Assembly (NCBI RefSeq): GCF_900100315.1
Contig: NZ_FNFF01000001.1
Coordinates: 806,001-870,000 of the forward strand
DNA length: 64,000 nucleotides
From: Streptomyces indicus
GTDB lineage: Bacteria; Actinomycetota; Actinomycetes; Streptomycetales; Streptomycetaceae
Direction: 5' to 3'
A program made the translations under genes and the position numbers. The notes beneath the pieces are model-generated. The model saw only the letters and a list, made by a program, of their open reading frames with translations. It searched no databases and was not told the DNA's origin. Shown piece after piece: positions 41,260 through 50,060 of this stretch (the stretch's first letter is position 1; each line of letters opens with the position of its first letter).

Positions 41260-42810
41260 TTACGGCATCAGGTGGTAGTCCGGGAAGTTCCCCGGGATGC
41301 GCTCCCCCGCCGGCCCCTCCGTGACCGAGCGGACCAGGAGCTCGCCGCCGACGAAGGCGCCGCGCCAGGAGGCGCCGAAGCCGCCGAAGAGTTCTTCGCG
41401 GTCGCCGCGGGAGCGGGGTTTGCCGTGGCCGACCTTGAAGGCGCGGATCTGCGGGGCCAGGCGGTCGTAGGTCGCCTTGTCGTCGGTGGAGAGGGTGGCG
41501 ACCAGGGCGCCGTTCGAGGCGTTCATCGCGGCGAGGAGTTCTGCCTCCGTGTCGACCAGGACGATCGTGTCGACCGGGCCGAAGGGTTCCGCGTGGTGGA
41601 GGGGGGAGGAGGGTGGAGGGTTCAGGAGGGTGACGGGGGTGAGGTACGCGGAGGTGTCCTGGCCCGGCAGGAAGTGGCCGTCCGCGAGCGAGCCCCGGTA
41701 CAAGGGGACGGCTCCTCGGTCGATGGCCTCGGCGACCTGGTCGGCCAGTTCCTTGGCCTTGGCCGCGTTGATCAGAGGGCCGAAGTCCAGGGTGGGGAGC
41801 GGGTCGGCGGGGTCGGCGACCGCGAGGGGGTGGCCGATGCGGAGGGTGCGTACGGCCGGCAGGTACGCGTCCAGGAACTGGTCGAAGAGCGAGCGCTGGA
41901 CCACGAAGCGCGGGTAGGCCGTGCAGCGCTGCTTGCCGTAGTCGAAGAGCTTGGGGATGACCGCGGAGAGCGAGGGCCAGTCGCTGAAGTTCCAGATGCC
42001 CCAGGTGTTGAGGCCCTCCTGCTCCAGGTTGTGGCGCTTGCCGAGGTCCGCGACGGCGGTGGCGACGGCGGCTCCGGTGTCGCGGCCGCCCACGAAGGAG
42101 ACGCAGCCGATCTCCGGTGAGCGGACCAGCGCTTCGGAGAGTTCGCCGCCGCTGCCCGAGACGAGGGTGACGGGGATGCCCTCGCGGTGGGCGAGCGCGC
42201 AGGCCAGGGTGAGGCAGGCGACGCCGCCGTCGGTGGGGGTCTTCGCGATCACCGCGTTGCCGGCCAGGGCCTGCACCAGCATCGCGTGGACCAGGACGGA
42301 CATGGGGTAGTTCCAGCTGGCGATGTTCGAGACGGGGCCGGGCAGGGGTGCGCGGCCTTCGAGCATCGCGTCGATGTGGTCCACATACCAGCGGACGCCG
42401 TCGATCGCACGGTCGACGTCCGCCTGCGCGAGGCGCCAGGGCTTGCCGATCTCCCAGACGAGGAGCAGGGAGAGCAGTTCGCGGTGTTCGGTGAGGGCGT
42501 CGAGGGTGGCGGCGACCCTCGCGCGGCGTTCGTCGAGCGGCAGGTGGCGCCAGGCGCGGTGCTGGTCGAGGGAGGCGCGGACCGCGGCCCGGGCGGTGTC
42601 GGAGTCGAGCCGCGGCGGCCCGGCGATCGGGGTGCCGTCGATCGGGCTGGTGGCCGGGAGGGCCCGGCCGTCGGCGTGCCAGGTGCCGTTCCAGAGGTTG
42701 CGGACGCGGTCCTCGTCGAAGGCCTCGGGGGCGACGGCCCGGCAACGCTGCCAGGCGTCGCTCCAGGTCGTACCCGGCTTGAGGGACAGGGAATTGAGGG
42801 TTGTTGCCAT
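41260..42810 (-). CDS. Aldehyde dehydrogenase family protein
   Basis: A 516-residue NAD(P)-dependent aldehyde dehydrogenase. The cofactor/active-site elements are ASWNYPMSVLVHAM, the AKTPTD lysine, FVGGRDTG, the catalytic Glu in LEQEGLN (the usual LELGGKN is altered) and the nucleophile Cys in GKQRCTAYPRFV. The C-terminal EELFGGFGASWRGAFVGG is of the usual type, so it is probably active, on an unknown aldehyde. The start at 42810 (MATTLNSLSLKPGTTW) has GGAG upstream. It stands alone: downstream of the sucCD2 terminator, convergent with DUF2254. It could serve the glucarate route (2,5-dioxopentanoate), but nothing nearby supports that. Confidence 0.82.
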   Translation of the reverse strand: MATTLNSLSLKPGTTWSDAWQRCRAVAPEAFDEDRVRNLWNGTWHADGRALPATSPIDGTPIAGPPRLDSDTARAAVRASLDQHRAWRHLPLDERRARVAATLDALTEHRELLSLLLVWEIGKPWRLAQADVDRAIDGVRWYVDHIDAMLEGRAPLPGPVSNIASWNYPMSVLVHAMLVQALAGNAVIAKTPTDGGVACLTLACALAHREGIPVTLVSGSGGELSEALVRSPEIGCVSFVGGRDTGAAVATAVADLGKRHNLEQEGLNTWGIWNFSDWPSLSAVIPKLFDYGKQRCTAYPRFVVQRSLFDQFLDAYLPAVRTLRIGHPLAVADPADPLPTLDFGPLINAAKAKELADQVAEAIDRGAVPLYRGSLADGHFLPGQDTSAYLTPVTLLNPPPSSPLHHAEPFGPVDTIVLVDTEAELLAAMNASNGALVATLSTDDKATYDRLAPQIRAFKVGHGKPRSRGDREELFGGFGASWRGAFVGGELLVRSVTEGPAGERIPGNFPDYHLMP

Positions 42811-42860
42811 GAAGGGTCTCCGCTCACGGTGCACAGTCGGGGCGGGGCGTATGGCGCTTG

Positions 42861-42874
42861 CTACCTGACGGTAG
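42861..42874. promoter_or_regulatory. Palindromic operator candidate of the aldehyde dehydrogenase gene
   Basis: CTACC-TGAC-GGTAG, a 5-bp inverted repeat about 50 bp upstream of the ATG, a place and shape common for TetR-family sites. No regulator gene is adjacent. Confidence 0.35.
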
Positions 42875-42928
42875 GGCGTGATGGGGCAACTCTGCTGTGG
42901 CCGGGGCCACTTGAGGCGGTACGGCGAG

Positions 42929-42952
42929 GGCTGTGGCCGGGCAGCCACAGCC
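42929..42952 (-). terminator. Terminator after the second succinyl-CoA synthetase operon
   Basis: GGCTGTGGC (42929-42937) pairs with GCCACAGCC (42944-42952), a 9-bp perfect stem and 6-nt loop, starting 28 nt past the stop of the alpha-subunit gene. Confidence 0.65.
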
Positions 42953-42979
42953 TCCGCGGCTCGCGATCAGCGCTCGTGA

Positions 42980-43864
42980 TCAGTGCTCGGTGTCGAGGGC
43001 TTCCAGGACCAGTCGGGCCGTTTCGGACGGGGTGGATCCCACCCGTACGCCTACGGCTTCCAGCGCTTCCTGCTTCGCCGCCGCCGTGCCGGACGAGCCG
43101 GAGACGATCGCGCCGGCGTGGCCCATGGTCTTGCCTTCGGGGGCGGTGAACCCTGCGACGTAACCGACGACGGGCTTGGTGACGTGCTCGCGTATGTACG
43201 CGGCCGCACGCTCCTCCGCGTCGCCGCCGATCTCGCCGATGAGCACGATGAGTTCGGTGTCGGGGTCGGCCTCGAAGGCTTCGAGGCAGTCGATGTGCGT
43301 GGTGCCGATGACGGGGTCGCCGCCGATGCCCACGCAGGTGGAGAAGCCGATGTCCCGCAGCTCGTACATGAGTTGGTAGGTGAGCGTGCCGGACTTGGAG
43401 ACCAGGCCGATGCGGCCCGGCTTGGTGATGTCGGACGGGATGATGCCCGCGTTGGACTGGCCGGGGGTGATCAGGCCCGGGCAGTTGGGGCCGACGATGC
43501 GGGTGCCGCGTTCTTTGGCGTACGCCACGAAGGCGACCGAGTCGTGGACCGGGATGCCCTCGGTGATGACGACCGCGAGGCCGATGCCGGCGTCGGCGGC
43601 CTCGATCACGGCGGCCTTGCAGAAAGCGGGCGGCACGAAGACGATCGTGACGTCCGCGCCTGTCGCGTCCATTGCCTCGCGCACCCCGCCGAAGACGGGG
43701 ACCACGCGGTCGTCGAAGTCGATGCTCCGGCCCGCCTTGCGGGGGTTGACGCCGCCGACGACGTTCGTGCCGGCCGCGATCATGCGGCGGGTGTGCTTCA
43801 TGCCCTCGGCGCCGGTCATGCCCTGGACGAGGACCTTGCTCTCCTTGGTCAGGAAGATGGCCAT
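42980..43864 (-). CDS. sucD: Succinyl-CoA synthetase alpha subunit, secondary copy
   Basis: A 294-residue CoA-ligase alpha subunit: CoA-binding Rossmann domain ([35 protein letters not shown]), then the ligase domain with the phosphorylated His in [12 protein letters not shown]. It is complete and close to the family consensus. It follows the beta gene by 30 bp. The pair sits next to formyl-CoA transferase and other oxalate genes, not with TCA genes, so it is probably a pathway-specific paralogue that supplies or recycles succinyl-CoA for CoA transfer to oxalate. Confidence 0.93.
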   Translation of the reverse strand: MAIFLTKESKVLVQGMTGAEGMKHTRRMIAAGTNVVGGVNPRKAGRSIDFDDRVVPVFGGVREAMDATGADVTIVFVPPAFCKAAVIEAADAGIGLAVVITEGIPVHDSVAFVAYAKERGTRIVGPNCPGLITPGQSNAGIIPSDITKPGRIGLVSKSGTLTYQLMYELRDIGFSTCVGIGGDPVIGTTHIDCLEAFEADPDTELIVLIGEIGGDAEERAAAYIREHVTKPVVGYVAGFTAPEGKTMGHAGAIVSGSSGTAAAKQEALEAVGVRVGSTPSETARLVLEALDTEH

Positions 43865-43894
43865 GGTGTGCTCCTGGTGTCCTGTGGGTGACGG

Positions 43895-45025
43895 CTACTT
43901 GGCTGCGGCGAGGTCGGCGGCGCGCTGGGCGGCGCCGTCCATCGTGGGCTGCTGCTCGACGAGCGGGTGCGCGTGTGCGTCGAGGATCGCGCGGCCCTGT
44001 GCCGCGTTGTTGCCGTCGAGGCGTACGACCAAGGGCTTGGTCAGGTTGACCTCGCCGAGCGCCTGGACGATGCCGTCGGCCACGGCGTCGCAGGCCGTGA
44101 TCCCGCCGAAGACGTTGACGAAGACGGACTTCACCTCGGGGTCGGAGAGGATCACGGAGAGACCGTCGGCCATCACCTGAGCCGATGCGCCGCCGCCGAT
44201 GTCGAGGAAGTTGGCGGGCTTCGCACCGCAGCCGGCCACGACGTCGAGGGTGGACATGACCAGGCCCGCGCCGTTGCCGATGACACCGACCTGGCCTTCG
44301 AGCTTGACGTAGTTGAGGCCCTTGGCGGCCGCCTTCGCTTCGAGCGGGTCGTCGTGGGCGGATTCCGCATCACCCCAACGCGCCTGCCGGAACCGGGCGT
44401 TGTCATCGAGGGTTACCTTGCCGTCGATGGCCATCAGCCGGCCGTTCGCGGTACGGACGAGCGGGTTGACCTCGACGAGGACGGCGTCCTCCTGCGTGAG
44501 GACCGTCCAGAGCCGTACGAGGATGTCGGCGCTCTCCGGCGGGAGCTTCGCGGCGGCGGCGATCTCCGCGGCCTTGTCGGCGGTGACGCCGACCGCCGGG
44601 TCGATGTGGATACGGGCCACCGCCTCGGGCCGGGTGGCGGCGACCTCCTCGATGTCCATGCCGCCTTCGGCGGAGGCGATCGCGAGGAACTGGCCGGCCG
44701 CCCGGTCGAGCACGTAACTGACGTAGAACTCGCTCTCGATGTCCACCGGCTGAGCCAGCATCACCTTGTGGACGGTGTGGCCCTTGATGTCCATGCCGAG
44801 TATCTGGCGGGCCGTGATCTCCGCGGCCGCGGCGTCGGCGGCGAGCTTGACGCCGCCCGCCTTGCCGCGTCCGCCGGTCTTCACCTGCGCCTTGACGACG
44901 ACCTTCCCGCCCAGGCGTTCCGCGATCGCGCGGGCCTCCTTGGCGGTGTCGGCCACGTCCGCGTCCGGCACCAACACGCCGTAGTCCGCGAAGAGTTCCC
45001 TGGCTTGGTGTTCGTACAGGTCCAA
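43895..45025 (-). CDS. sucC: Succinyl-CoA synthetase beta subunit, secondary copy, TTG start
   Basis: A 376-residue ATP-grasp beta subunit. The ATP-binding segment is [22 protein letters not shown], followed by [21 protein letters not shown] and the [12 protein letters not shown] and [16 protein letters not shown] motifs of the ligase part. The conserved N-terminus [17 protein letters not shown] begins with TTG at 45025, and AGGAG lies 7 nt before it, so TTG is the start and reads as Met; the upstream frame is open but not conserved. It is transcribed toward the alpha gene. The divergent region upstream carries the ATTGCATACAGT palindrome. Confidence 0.92.
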   Translation of the reverse strand: MDLYEHQARELFADYGVLVPDADVADTAKEARAIAERLGGKVVVKAQVKTGGRGKAGGVKLAADAAAAEITARQILGMDIKGHTVHKVMLAQPVDIESEFYVSYVLDRAAGQFLAIASAEGGMDIEEVAATRPEAVARIHIDPAVGVTADKAAEIAAAAKLPPESADILVRLWTVLTQEDAVLVEVNPLVRTANGRLMAIDGKVTLDDNARFRQARWGDAESAHDDPLEAKAAAKGLNYVKLEGQVGVIGNGAGLVMSTLDVVAGCGAKPANFLDIGGGASAQVMADGLSVILSDPEVKSVFVNVFGGITACDAVADGIVQALGEVNLTKPLVVRLDGNNAAQGRAILDAHAHPLVEQQPTMDGAAQRAADLAAAK

Positions 45026-45095
45026 TTTCGGCTCCTGACTCGAAAGTGCCGCACGCCCCCTGGACACCACCCACCGGATGCGGGATAACAAGGTT

Positions 45096-45123
45096 CATAC
45101 AGTATTCGTCGACTGTATGCAAT
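45096..45123. promoter_or_regulatory. Shared regulatory element, copy B (full inverted repeat)
   Basis: CATACAGT (45096-45103) and ACTGTATG (45112-45119) are exact inverted arms with 8-bp spacer. Read on the minus strand the right arm gives GATTGCATACAGTCGAC, nearly identical to copies A and C. It lies 71-98 bp upstream of sucC and about 95 bp before the divergent TPP-like gene, so it could control both. Confidence 0.6.
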
Positions 45124-45213
45124 CTACCGCGACAGCACTCCTGCCCCGCTCAAGGCCGCTTTTCCGGCTGGCCGCAGGCGCTCGAACTCCGCAGGGAGAG
45201 AAGGGAATTCGCC

Positions 45214-46539
45214 ATGCCCGACGGTCTGATCGCACCACCCGTCACCGACGGGCGGCACCTCGCCCGGGAGCTCGGCGGTGACGCCGCACAGGTCGCCTTC
45301 GCTCTGGGGCTGGCCCACTTCGAGGCTCTGGCCGCACACGGTCGGGCTGCGTCAACCGCCTTGGATGCGACGGCGATTGAGAGCCTGGCACATCTGCTGG
45401 CGCACGCCGAACAGCCCGTGGCCGTGCTCGGCAGCGGCGTATGGGCGGCGCGCGCCACCGATGCGGCCGTCGAGCTGATCCGCACGCTGGGGATGCCGGC
45501 GTATGCGGACGGAGCCGGTCGCGGCACCCTGCCGCCCGGGGACACCCATCACTTCCTGCACTCGCGGGCGTATGCGTTCGCCGGTGCCGATGTGATCCTC
45601 GTCGTCGGTTCTCCTTTCGGTGTTCGGGACTCCGGTCTACGGGACTTCCGTGCCGGTTACGGCAGGCGGATCTCGCCGCACGCGACCGTCGTACAGCTCG
45701 ACGCCGGCGGCACGGGCCGGGTCCTGCGTGCCGTGGCGCAGTGCGCCGCGGGCCATGCCGTCGGGGTGCGCGCAGACCAGGCGGCCACGCGGCGCAAGGC
45801 GTGGTTGGACGAGGTGCGGGCCGCGGAACGGACCGCCGAGTCCTTGTGGACGAAGCAGCTGACCTCGGATGCCTCGCCCGTCCACCCCTTCCGTCTGCTC
45901 GCGGAGATCGACCGGTTCCTCACCGAGGACTCGGTGTTCATCGCCGACGACCCGTGGTCGGCCGAGCTGGCCGGCCGGGTGGTGCGGCCCTGGACTCCCG
46001 GGCACTGGATGGACCCGGGGCCGCTCGGCACCGCAGGCGTCGGGTTCCCGTTCGCGCTCGCCGTCGGGGCGAGCGGCGCGCACCGGGAATCCGTCGTGCT
46101 GTTCCGCGACGATCCGCTCTCCACGGCGGCCGGGGGCTTCGCGTCCCTGGTCCGCCATCACCTCCCCTTCATCGGGGTCGTCGCCCACACGGGCGCCGCC
46201 CCCTTCGTCAACCGGGCCCGGGCGCACGGCGGTTACGGCGAGGACGTGCGGGACCCCGCCGCCCTCCGCCCCGCCCTGGAGCGCGCCCGCGCCGCGGGCA
46301 TCCCGGCCCTCATCGGCGTGCGCACCGATCAGGACGCGTACCTGCCGGGGGCCGTGAACCAGCCGGATCGACCACATGACGCGAGCGGACCGGACCGACC
46401 GCATGGCACGAGCCGACCGGACCGACCGCACGGCATGGGCCACCCGGACCGACCGCCCCACGGCGACCCGCCCACCCCCAATGAACAGAGCAACCGGCAC
46501 CACCCGCCCCACCAGACCGACGAACCCAGGAACCAGTAG
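45214..46539 (+). CDS. Thiamine-diphosphate-enzyme-like protein lacking the PYR domain
   Basis: A 441-residue protein made of the middle domain (about 50-180: [53 protein letters not shown]) and C-terminal domain of ThDP enzymes such as oxalyl-CoA decarboxylase or acetolactate synthase. The N-terminal PYR domain with its activating Glu is absent. The ThDP-Mg motif GDG-x24-NN is replaced by RDD (298-300) and HT (325-326). It is therefore probably not a decarboxylase alone; it may be regulatory or a non-catalytic partner of Oxc. The C-terminal 70 residues are a disordered tail with four PDRPHG-type repeats. GAGAAGGGAA precedes the ATG; formyl-CoA transferase follows in 14 bp. Confidence 0.8.
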   Translation: MPDGLIAPPVTDGRHLARELGGDAAQVAFALGLAHFEALAAHGRAASTALDATAIESLAHLLAHAEQPVAVLGSGVWAARATDAAVELIRTLGMPAYADGAGRGTLPPGDTHHFLHSRAYAFAGADVILVVGSPFGVRDSGLRDFRAGYGRRISPHATVVQLDAGGTGRVLRAVAQCAAGHAVGVRADQAATRRKAWLDEVRAAERTAESLWTKQLTSDASPVHPFRLLAEIDRFLTEDSVFIADDPWSAELAGRVVRPWTPGHWMDPGPLGTAGVGFPFALAVGASGAHRESVVLFRDDPLSTAAGGFASLVRHHLPFIGVVAHTGAAPFVNRARAHGGYGEDVRDPAALRPALERARAAGIPALIGVRTDQDAYLPGAVNQPDRPHDASGPDRPHGTSRPDRPHGMGHPDRPPHGDPPTPNEQSNRHHPPHQTDEPRNQ

Positions 46540-46553
46540 AGGAGCGCTGTGCC

Positions 46554-47792
46554 ATGACGACACAGACGAAGGCACTGGACGGCGTCCGCGTCCTCGACAT
46601 GACACACGTCCAGTCCGGGCCATCGGCGACGCAGCTGCTCGCCTGGCTCGGTGCGGACGTGGTCAAGTTGGAGGCCCCGACCGGAGATATCACCCGCAAG
46701 CAGCTACGCGACCTGCCCGATGTCGACTCCCTCTACTTCACGATGCTCAACTGCAACAAGCGGAGCATCACCCTCAACACCAAGACGGAGCGCGGCAAGG
46801 AGATCCTCACCGAGCTGATCCGCCGCTCGGACGTGATGGTCGAGAACTTCGGTCCGGGCGCGGTGGACCGCATGGGGTTCACCTGGGAGAAGATCCAGGA
46901 GATCAATCCTCGTATCGTCTATGCCTCCATCAAGGGGTTCGGCGACGGTCCGTACACCAACTTCAAGGCGTACGAAGTCGTGGCTCAGGCCATGGGCGGC
47001 TCGATGTCGACCACGGGCTTCGAGGACGGCCCCCCGCTGGCGACGGGGGCGCAGATCGGCGACTCGGGGACAGGCATTCACGCCGTCGCCGGCATTCTGG
47101 CGGCGCTCTTCCAGCGGGAGAGCACCGGTCGGGGGCAGCGGGTCAATGTGGCCATGCAGCACGCTGTGCTCAACCTCTGCCGGGTGAAGTTGCGCGATCA
47201 GCAGCGTCTGGCCCATGGCCCGCTCGCTGAATATCCGAACGAGGACTTCGGCGACGAAGTTCCCCGGTCCGGAAACGCGTCCGGCGGCGGCCAGCCGGGC
47301 TGGGCGGTCAAGTGCGCACCGGGCGGCCCGAACGACTACGTGTACGTGATCGTGCAGCCCGTCGGCTGGAAGCCGATCTCCGAGTTGATCGGCCGCCCCG
47401 AGCTCGCCGACGACCCCGAGTGGGCCACGCCCGAGGCCCGGCTGCCCAAGCTCAACAAGATGTTCCAGCTCATCGAGGAGTGGAGCGCGACCCTGCCCAA
47501 GTGGGAGGTGCTCGAGAAGCTCAACGCGCACAACATCCCGTGCGGTCCGATCCTCTCGACCAAGGAGATCATCGAGGACGACTCGCTGGTCGCGAACGAG
47601 ATGGTCGTGAAGGTTCCGCACCCCGAGCGCGGCGAGTTCACCACGGTCGGCTCCCCGCTGAAGCTCTCCGACTCCCCGGTGGATGTGAAGAGTTCGCCGC
47701 TGCTCGGCGAGCACAACGAAGAGATCTACGTCGGCGAGCTCGGGCTCGGCGACGAGGAAGTCCGTCTGCTCAAGTCGACTGGAGTGATCTGA
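46554..47792 (+). CDS. frc: Formyl-CoA:oxalate CoA-transferase
   Basis: A 412-residue class III CoA-transferase very close to the Oxalobacter Frc. It has Q20 in [39 protein letters not shown], nucleophile Asp170 in [23 protein letters not shown], the glycine loop ASGGGQPGW and the C-terminal [10 protein letters not shown]. It moves CoA from formyl-CoA to oxalate, giving oxalyl-CoA and formate; oxalyl-CoA is then decarboxylated by Oxc (gene at 14156). The gene is complete and of normal length, in an operon with the TPP-like protein and the ADP-forming CoA ligase (1 bp spacing). Confidence 0.96.
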   Translation: MTTQTKALDGVRVLDMTHVQSGPSATQLLAWLGADVVKLEAPTGDITRKQLRDLPDVDSLYFTMLNCNKRSITLNTKTERGKEILTELIRRSDVMVENFGPGAVDRMGFTWEKIQEINPRIVYASIKGFGDGPYTNFKAYEVVAQAMGGSMSTTGFEDGPPLATGAQIGDSGTGIHAVAGILAALFQRESTGRGQRVNVAMQHAVLNLCRVKLRDQQRLAHGPLAEYPNEDFGDEVPRSGNASGGGQPGWAVKCAPGGPNDYVYVIVQPVGWKPISELIGRPELADDPEWATPEARLPKLNKMFQLIEEWSATLPKWEVLEKLNAHNIPCGPILSTKEIIEDDSLVANEMVVKVPHPERGEFTTVGSPLKLSDSPVDVKSSPLLGEHNEEIYVGELGLGDEEVRLLKSTGVI

Positions 47793-47793
47793 C

Positions 47794-49941
47794 GTGATGG
47801 CCGAAGACCGTGCGCTGACGGTGCGGGCCCTGCTCGACACCGTCCGCGCCGAGGGGCGCAGCACTCTCACCGCGCCGGAGGGCAAGGTGATCGCCGACGC
47901 GTACGGCATCGCTGTACCCGGCGAGGAGCTGGCCCGCGATGTCGACGAGGCGGTCGCCGCTGCGGCACGCTTCGACGGACCGGTGGTCCTGAAGATCGTC
48001 TCCCCCGACATCCTGCACAAGACCGACGCCGGCGGTGTGATCGTCGGGGTCGAGGGGGCCGCGGACGTACGGGCCGCCTTCCACAAGATCATCGCCAACG
48101 CCAAGGCGTACAACTCCGCGGCGAAGATCGACGGCATCCAGGTGCAGCAGATGCTGCCGCCCGGCCAGGAGGTCATCGTCGGTGCCGTCACCGATCCGAC
48201 CTTCGGCAAGGTGGTCGCCTTCGGGCTCGGCGGTGTGCTCGTCGAGGTGCTGAAGGACGTCACCTTCCGGCTCGCTCCGGTCAGCGCCGACGAGGCGCAG
48301 ACCATGCTCGATTCGATCAAGGCAGCGGAGGTCCTGAAGGGTGTGCGCGGCGGGCAGCCGGTGGACCGCTGGGCGGTGGCCGAGCAGATCCGCCGGGTCT
48401 CCGAACTGGTCACGGACTTCCCGGAGATCGTGGAGGTGGACCTCAACCCGGTGATCGCCACGCCCGAGGGCGCGGTGGCCGCGGACATCCGCGTGATCCT
48501 CACCGACGAGCAGCCCAAGCAGCGCCGGCGCTACAGCCGCGACGAGATCCTGCGCTCGATGAAGCGGCTGATGCAGCCGCGCGCCGTCGCGGTGATCGGC
48601 GCCTCCAACGAGCAGGGCAAGATCGGCAATTCGGTCATGCGCAACCTCATCGACGGCGGTTTCGCCGGGGACATCCACCCGGTGAACCCCAAGGCCGATG
48701 ACATTCTGGGCCGCAAGGCGTACAAGAGTGTCACGGACGTTCCCGGTGAGGTGGATGTGGCGGTCTTCGCGATCCCCGCCAAGTTCGTGGCATCGGCGCT
48801 GGAGGAGGTGGGCCGCAAGGGCATACCCAACGCCGTCCTCATCCCCTCCGGCTTCGCGGAGACCGGCGAGCACCAGCTCCAGGAGGAGATCGTCGCGATC
48901 GCCGAGCGGCACGGCGTCCGGCTCCTCGGCCCCAACATCTACGGCTACTACTCGACGTGGCAGGACCTGTGCGCCACGTTCTGCACGCCGTACGACGTGA
49001 AGGGCGGGGTCGCGCTCACCAGCCAGTCCGGCGGTATCGGCATGGCGATCCTGGGCTTCGCCCGTACGACCAAGACCGGTGTGTCGGCGATCGTCGGCCT
49101 CGGCAACAAGTCCGACCTCGACGAGGACGACCTGCTCACCTGGTTCGGCGAGGACCCCAACACCCAGTGCATCGCGATGCACTTGGAGGACCTCAAGGAC
49201 GGGCGGGCCTTCGTGGAGGCCGCGCAGGCGACCGTGCCGAAGAAGCCGGTGGTCGTGCTCAAGGCCGGCCGTACGGAGGCCGGCGCGAAGGCGGCCGGCT
49301 CGCACACCGGGGCCCTCGCGGGCGACGACGCGGTGTACGACGACATCCTCAAGCAGGCCGGTGTGATCCGGGCGCCCGGGCTGAACGACATGCTCGAGTA
49401 CGCGCGTGCGCTGCCGATCATGCCCACGCCCCAGGGCGACAACGTCGTGATCATCACGGGTGCGGGCGGCAGCGGGGTGCTGCTCTCGGACGCCGTGATG
49501 GACAACGGCCTGTCCCTGATGGAGATCCCGGAGGACCTGGACGCGTCCTTCCGGAAGTTCATCCCGCCGTTCGGCGCCGCGGGCAACCCCGTGGACATCA
49601 CGGGCGGCGAACCGCCTTCGACGTACGAGGCGACCATCCGGCTCGGACTCGAGGACCCGCGGATCCACTCCCTGGTGCTCGGTTACTGGCACACGATCGT
49701 CACTCCCCCGATGGTCTTCGCCGAGCTCACCGCGAAGGTGGTGGCCGAGTTCAAGGAGCGCGGCATCGAAAAGCCCGTCGTCGCGTCGCTCGCGGGCGAT
49801 GTCGAGGTCGAGGAGGCCTGCCAGTACCTCTTCGAGCACGGCGTGGTGGCCTACCCCTACACGACGGAGAAGCCGGTCGCGGTGCTCGGCGCGAAGTACC
49901 GCTGGGCGCGCGCGGCCGGGTTGTTGGGGGGCGGTCGATGA
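47794..49941 (+). CDS. ADP-forming acyl-CoA synthetase (acetate-CoA ligase family), beta-alpha fused
   Basis: A 715-residue fusion with reversed domain order: an N-terminal ATP-grasp (beta-like) domain (about 1-230: GPVVLKIVSPDILHKTDAGGV; EVIVGAVTDPTFGKVVAFGLGGVLVEVLKDVTFRL), then a CoA-binding domain (about 260-370: AVAVIGASNEQGKIGNSVMRNL) and ligase domains with the catalytic His in AAGSHTGALAG. Such enzymes interconvert acyl-CoA, ADP and phosphate with acid, CoA and ATP. In this operon it may form or recycle formyl- or oxalyl-CoA, an inference. The start is GTG 47794 (GGAG 9 nt before) with ATG as the next codon; either is possible. Confidence 0.88.
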   Translation: MMAEDRALTVRALLDTVRAEGRSTLTAPEGKVIADAYGIAVPGEELARDVDEAVAAAARFDGPVVLKIVSPDILHKTDAGGVIVGVEGAADVRAAFHKIIANAKAYNSAAKIDGIQVQQMLPPGQEVIVGAVTDPTFGKVVAFGLGGVLVEVLKDVTFRLAPVSADEAQTMLDSIKAAEVLKGVRGGQPVDRWAVAEQIRRVSELVTDFPEIVEVDLNPVIATPEGAVAADIRVILTDEQPKQRRRYSRDEILRSMKRLMQPRAVAVIGASNEQGKIGNSVMRNLIDGGFAGDIHPVNPKADDILGRKAYKSVTDVPGEVDVAVFAIPAKFVASALEEVGRKGIPNAVLIPSGFAETGEHQLQEEIVAIAERHGVRLLGPNIYGYYSTWQDLCATFCTPYDVKGGVALTSQSGGIGMAILGFARTTKTGVSAIVGLGNKSDLDEDDLLTWFGEDPNTQCIAMHLEDLKDGRAFVEAAQATVPKKPVVVLKAGRTEAGAKAAGSHTGALAGDDAVYDDILKQAGVIRAPGLNDMLEYARALPIMPTPQGDNVVIITGAGGSGVLLSDAVMDNGLSLMEIPEDLDASFRKFIPPFGAAGNPVDITGGEPPSTYEATIRLGLEDPRIHSLVLGYWHTIVTPPMVFAELTAKVVAEFKERGIEKPVVASLAGDVEVEEACQYLFEHGVVAYPYTTEKPVAVLGAKYRWARAAGLLGGGR

Positions 49942-49959
49942 GCTGAGCGAGCTCACCAC

Positions 49960-49991
49960 GGGGCCTGCGGCGACCGCTCGCCGCAGGCCCC
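49960..49991 (+). terminator. Terminator after the ADP-forming CoA ligase gene
   Basis: GGGGCCTGCGGCGA and TCGCCGCAGGCCCC form a perfect 14-bp stem with a 4-nt loop, 18 nt past the stop. The OFA antiporter downstream would then need its own promoter or readthrough. Confidence 0.85.
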
Positions 49992-50060
49992 GGCACCAGC
50001 AAGGAAGTTGGACAGGGGGCGCTGGCCAGGCTTCTTCGACGCTAGGGGTGCTGTAGCTCA

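Noticed and set aside
41260..42810. 2,5-dioxopentanoate dehydrogenase of the glucarate pathway
   Set aside because: It lies about 38 kb from kdgD-gudD with no shared control signal; only a general aldehyde dehydrogenase call is supported.
45214..46539. Second oxalyl-CoA decarboxylase next to frc
   Set aside because: The PYR domain and ThDP-binding motif are missing, so it was described as a degenerate relative instead.
46376..46539. Independent small gene at the PDRPHG repeats
   Set aside because: The repeats are in frame with the TPP-like protein and form its disordered tail; the overlapping frame has no support.
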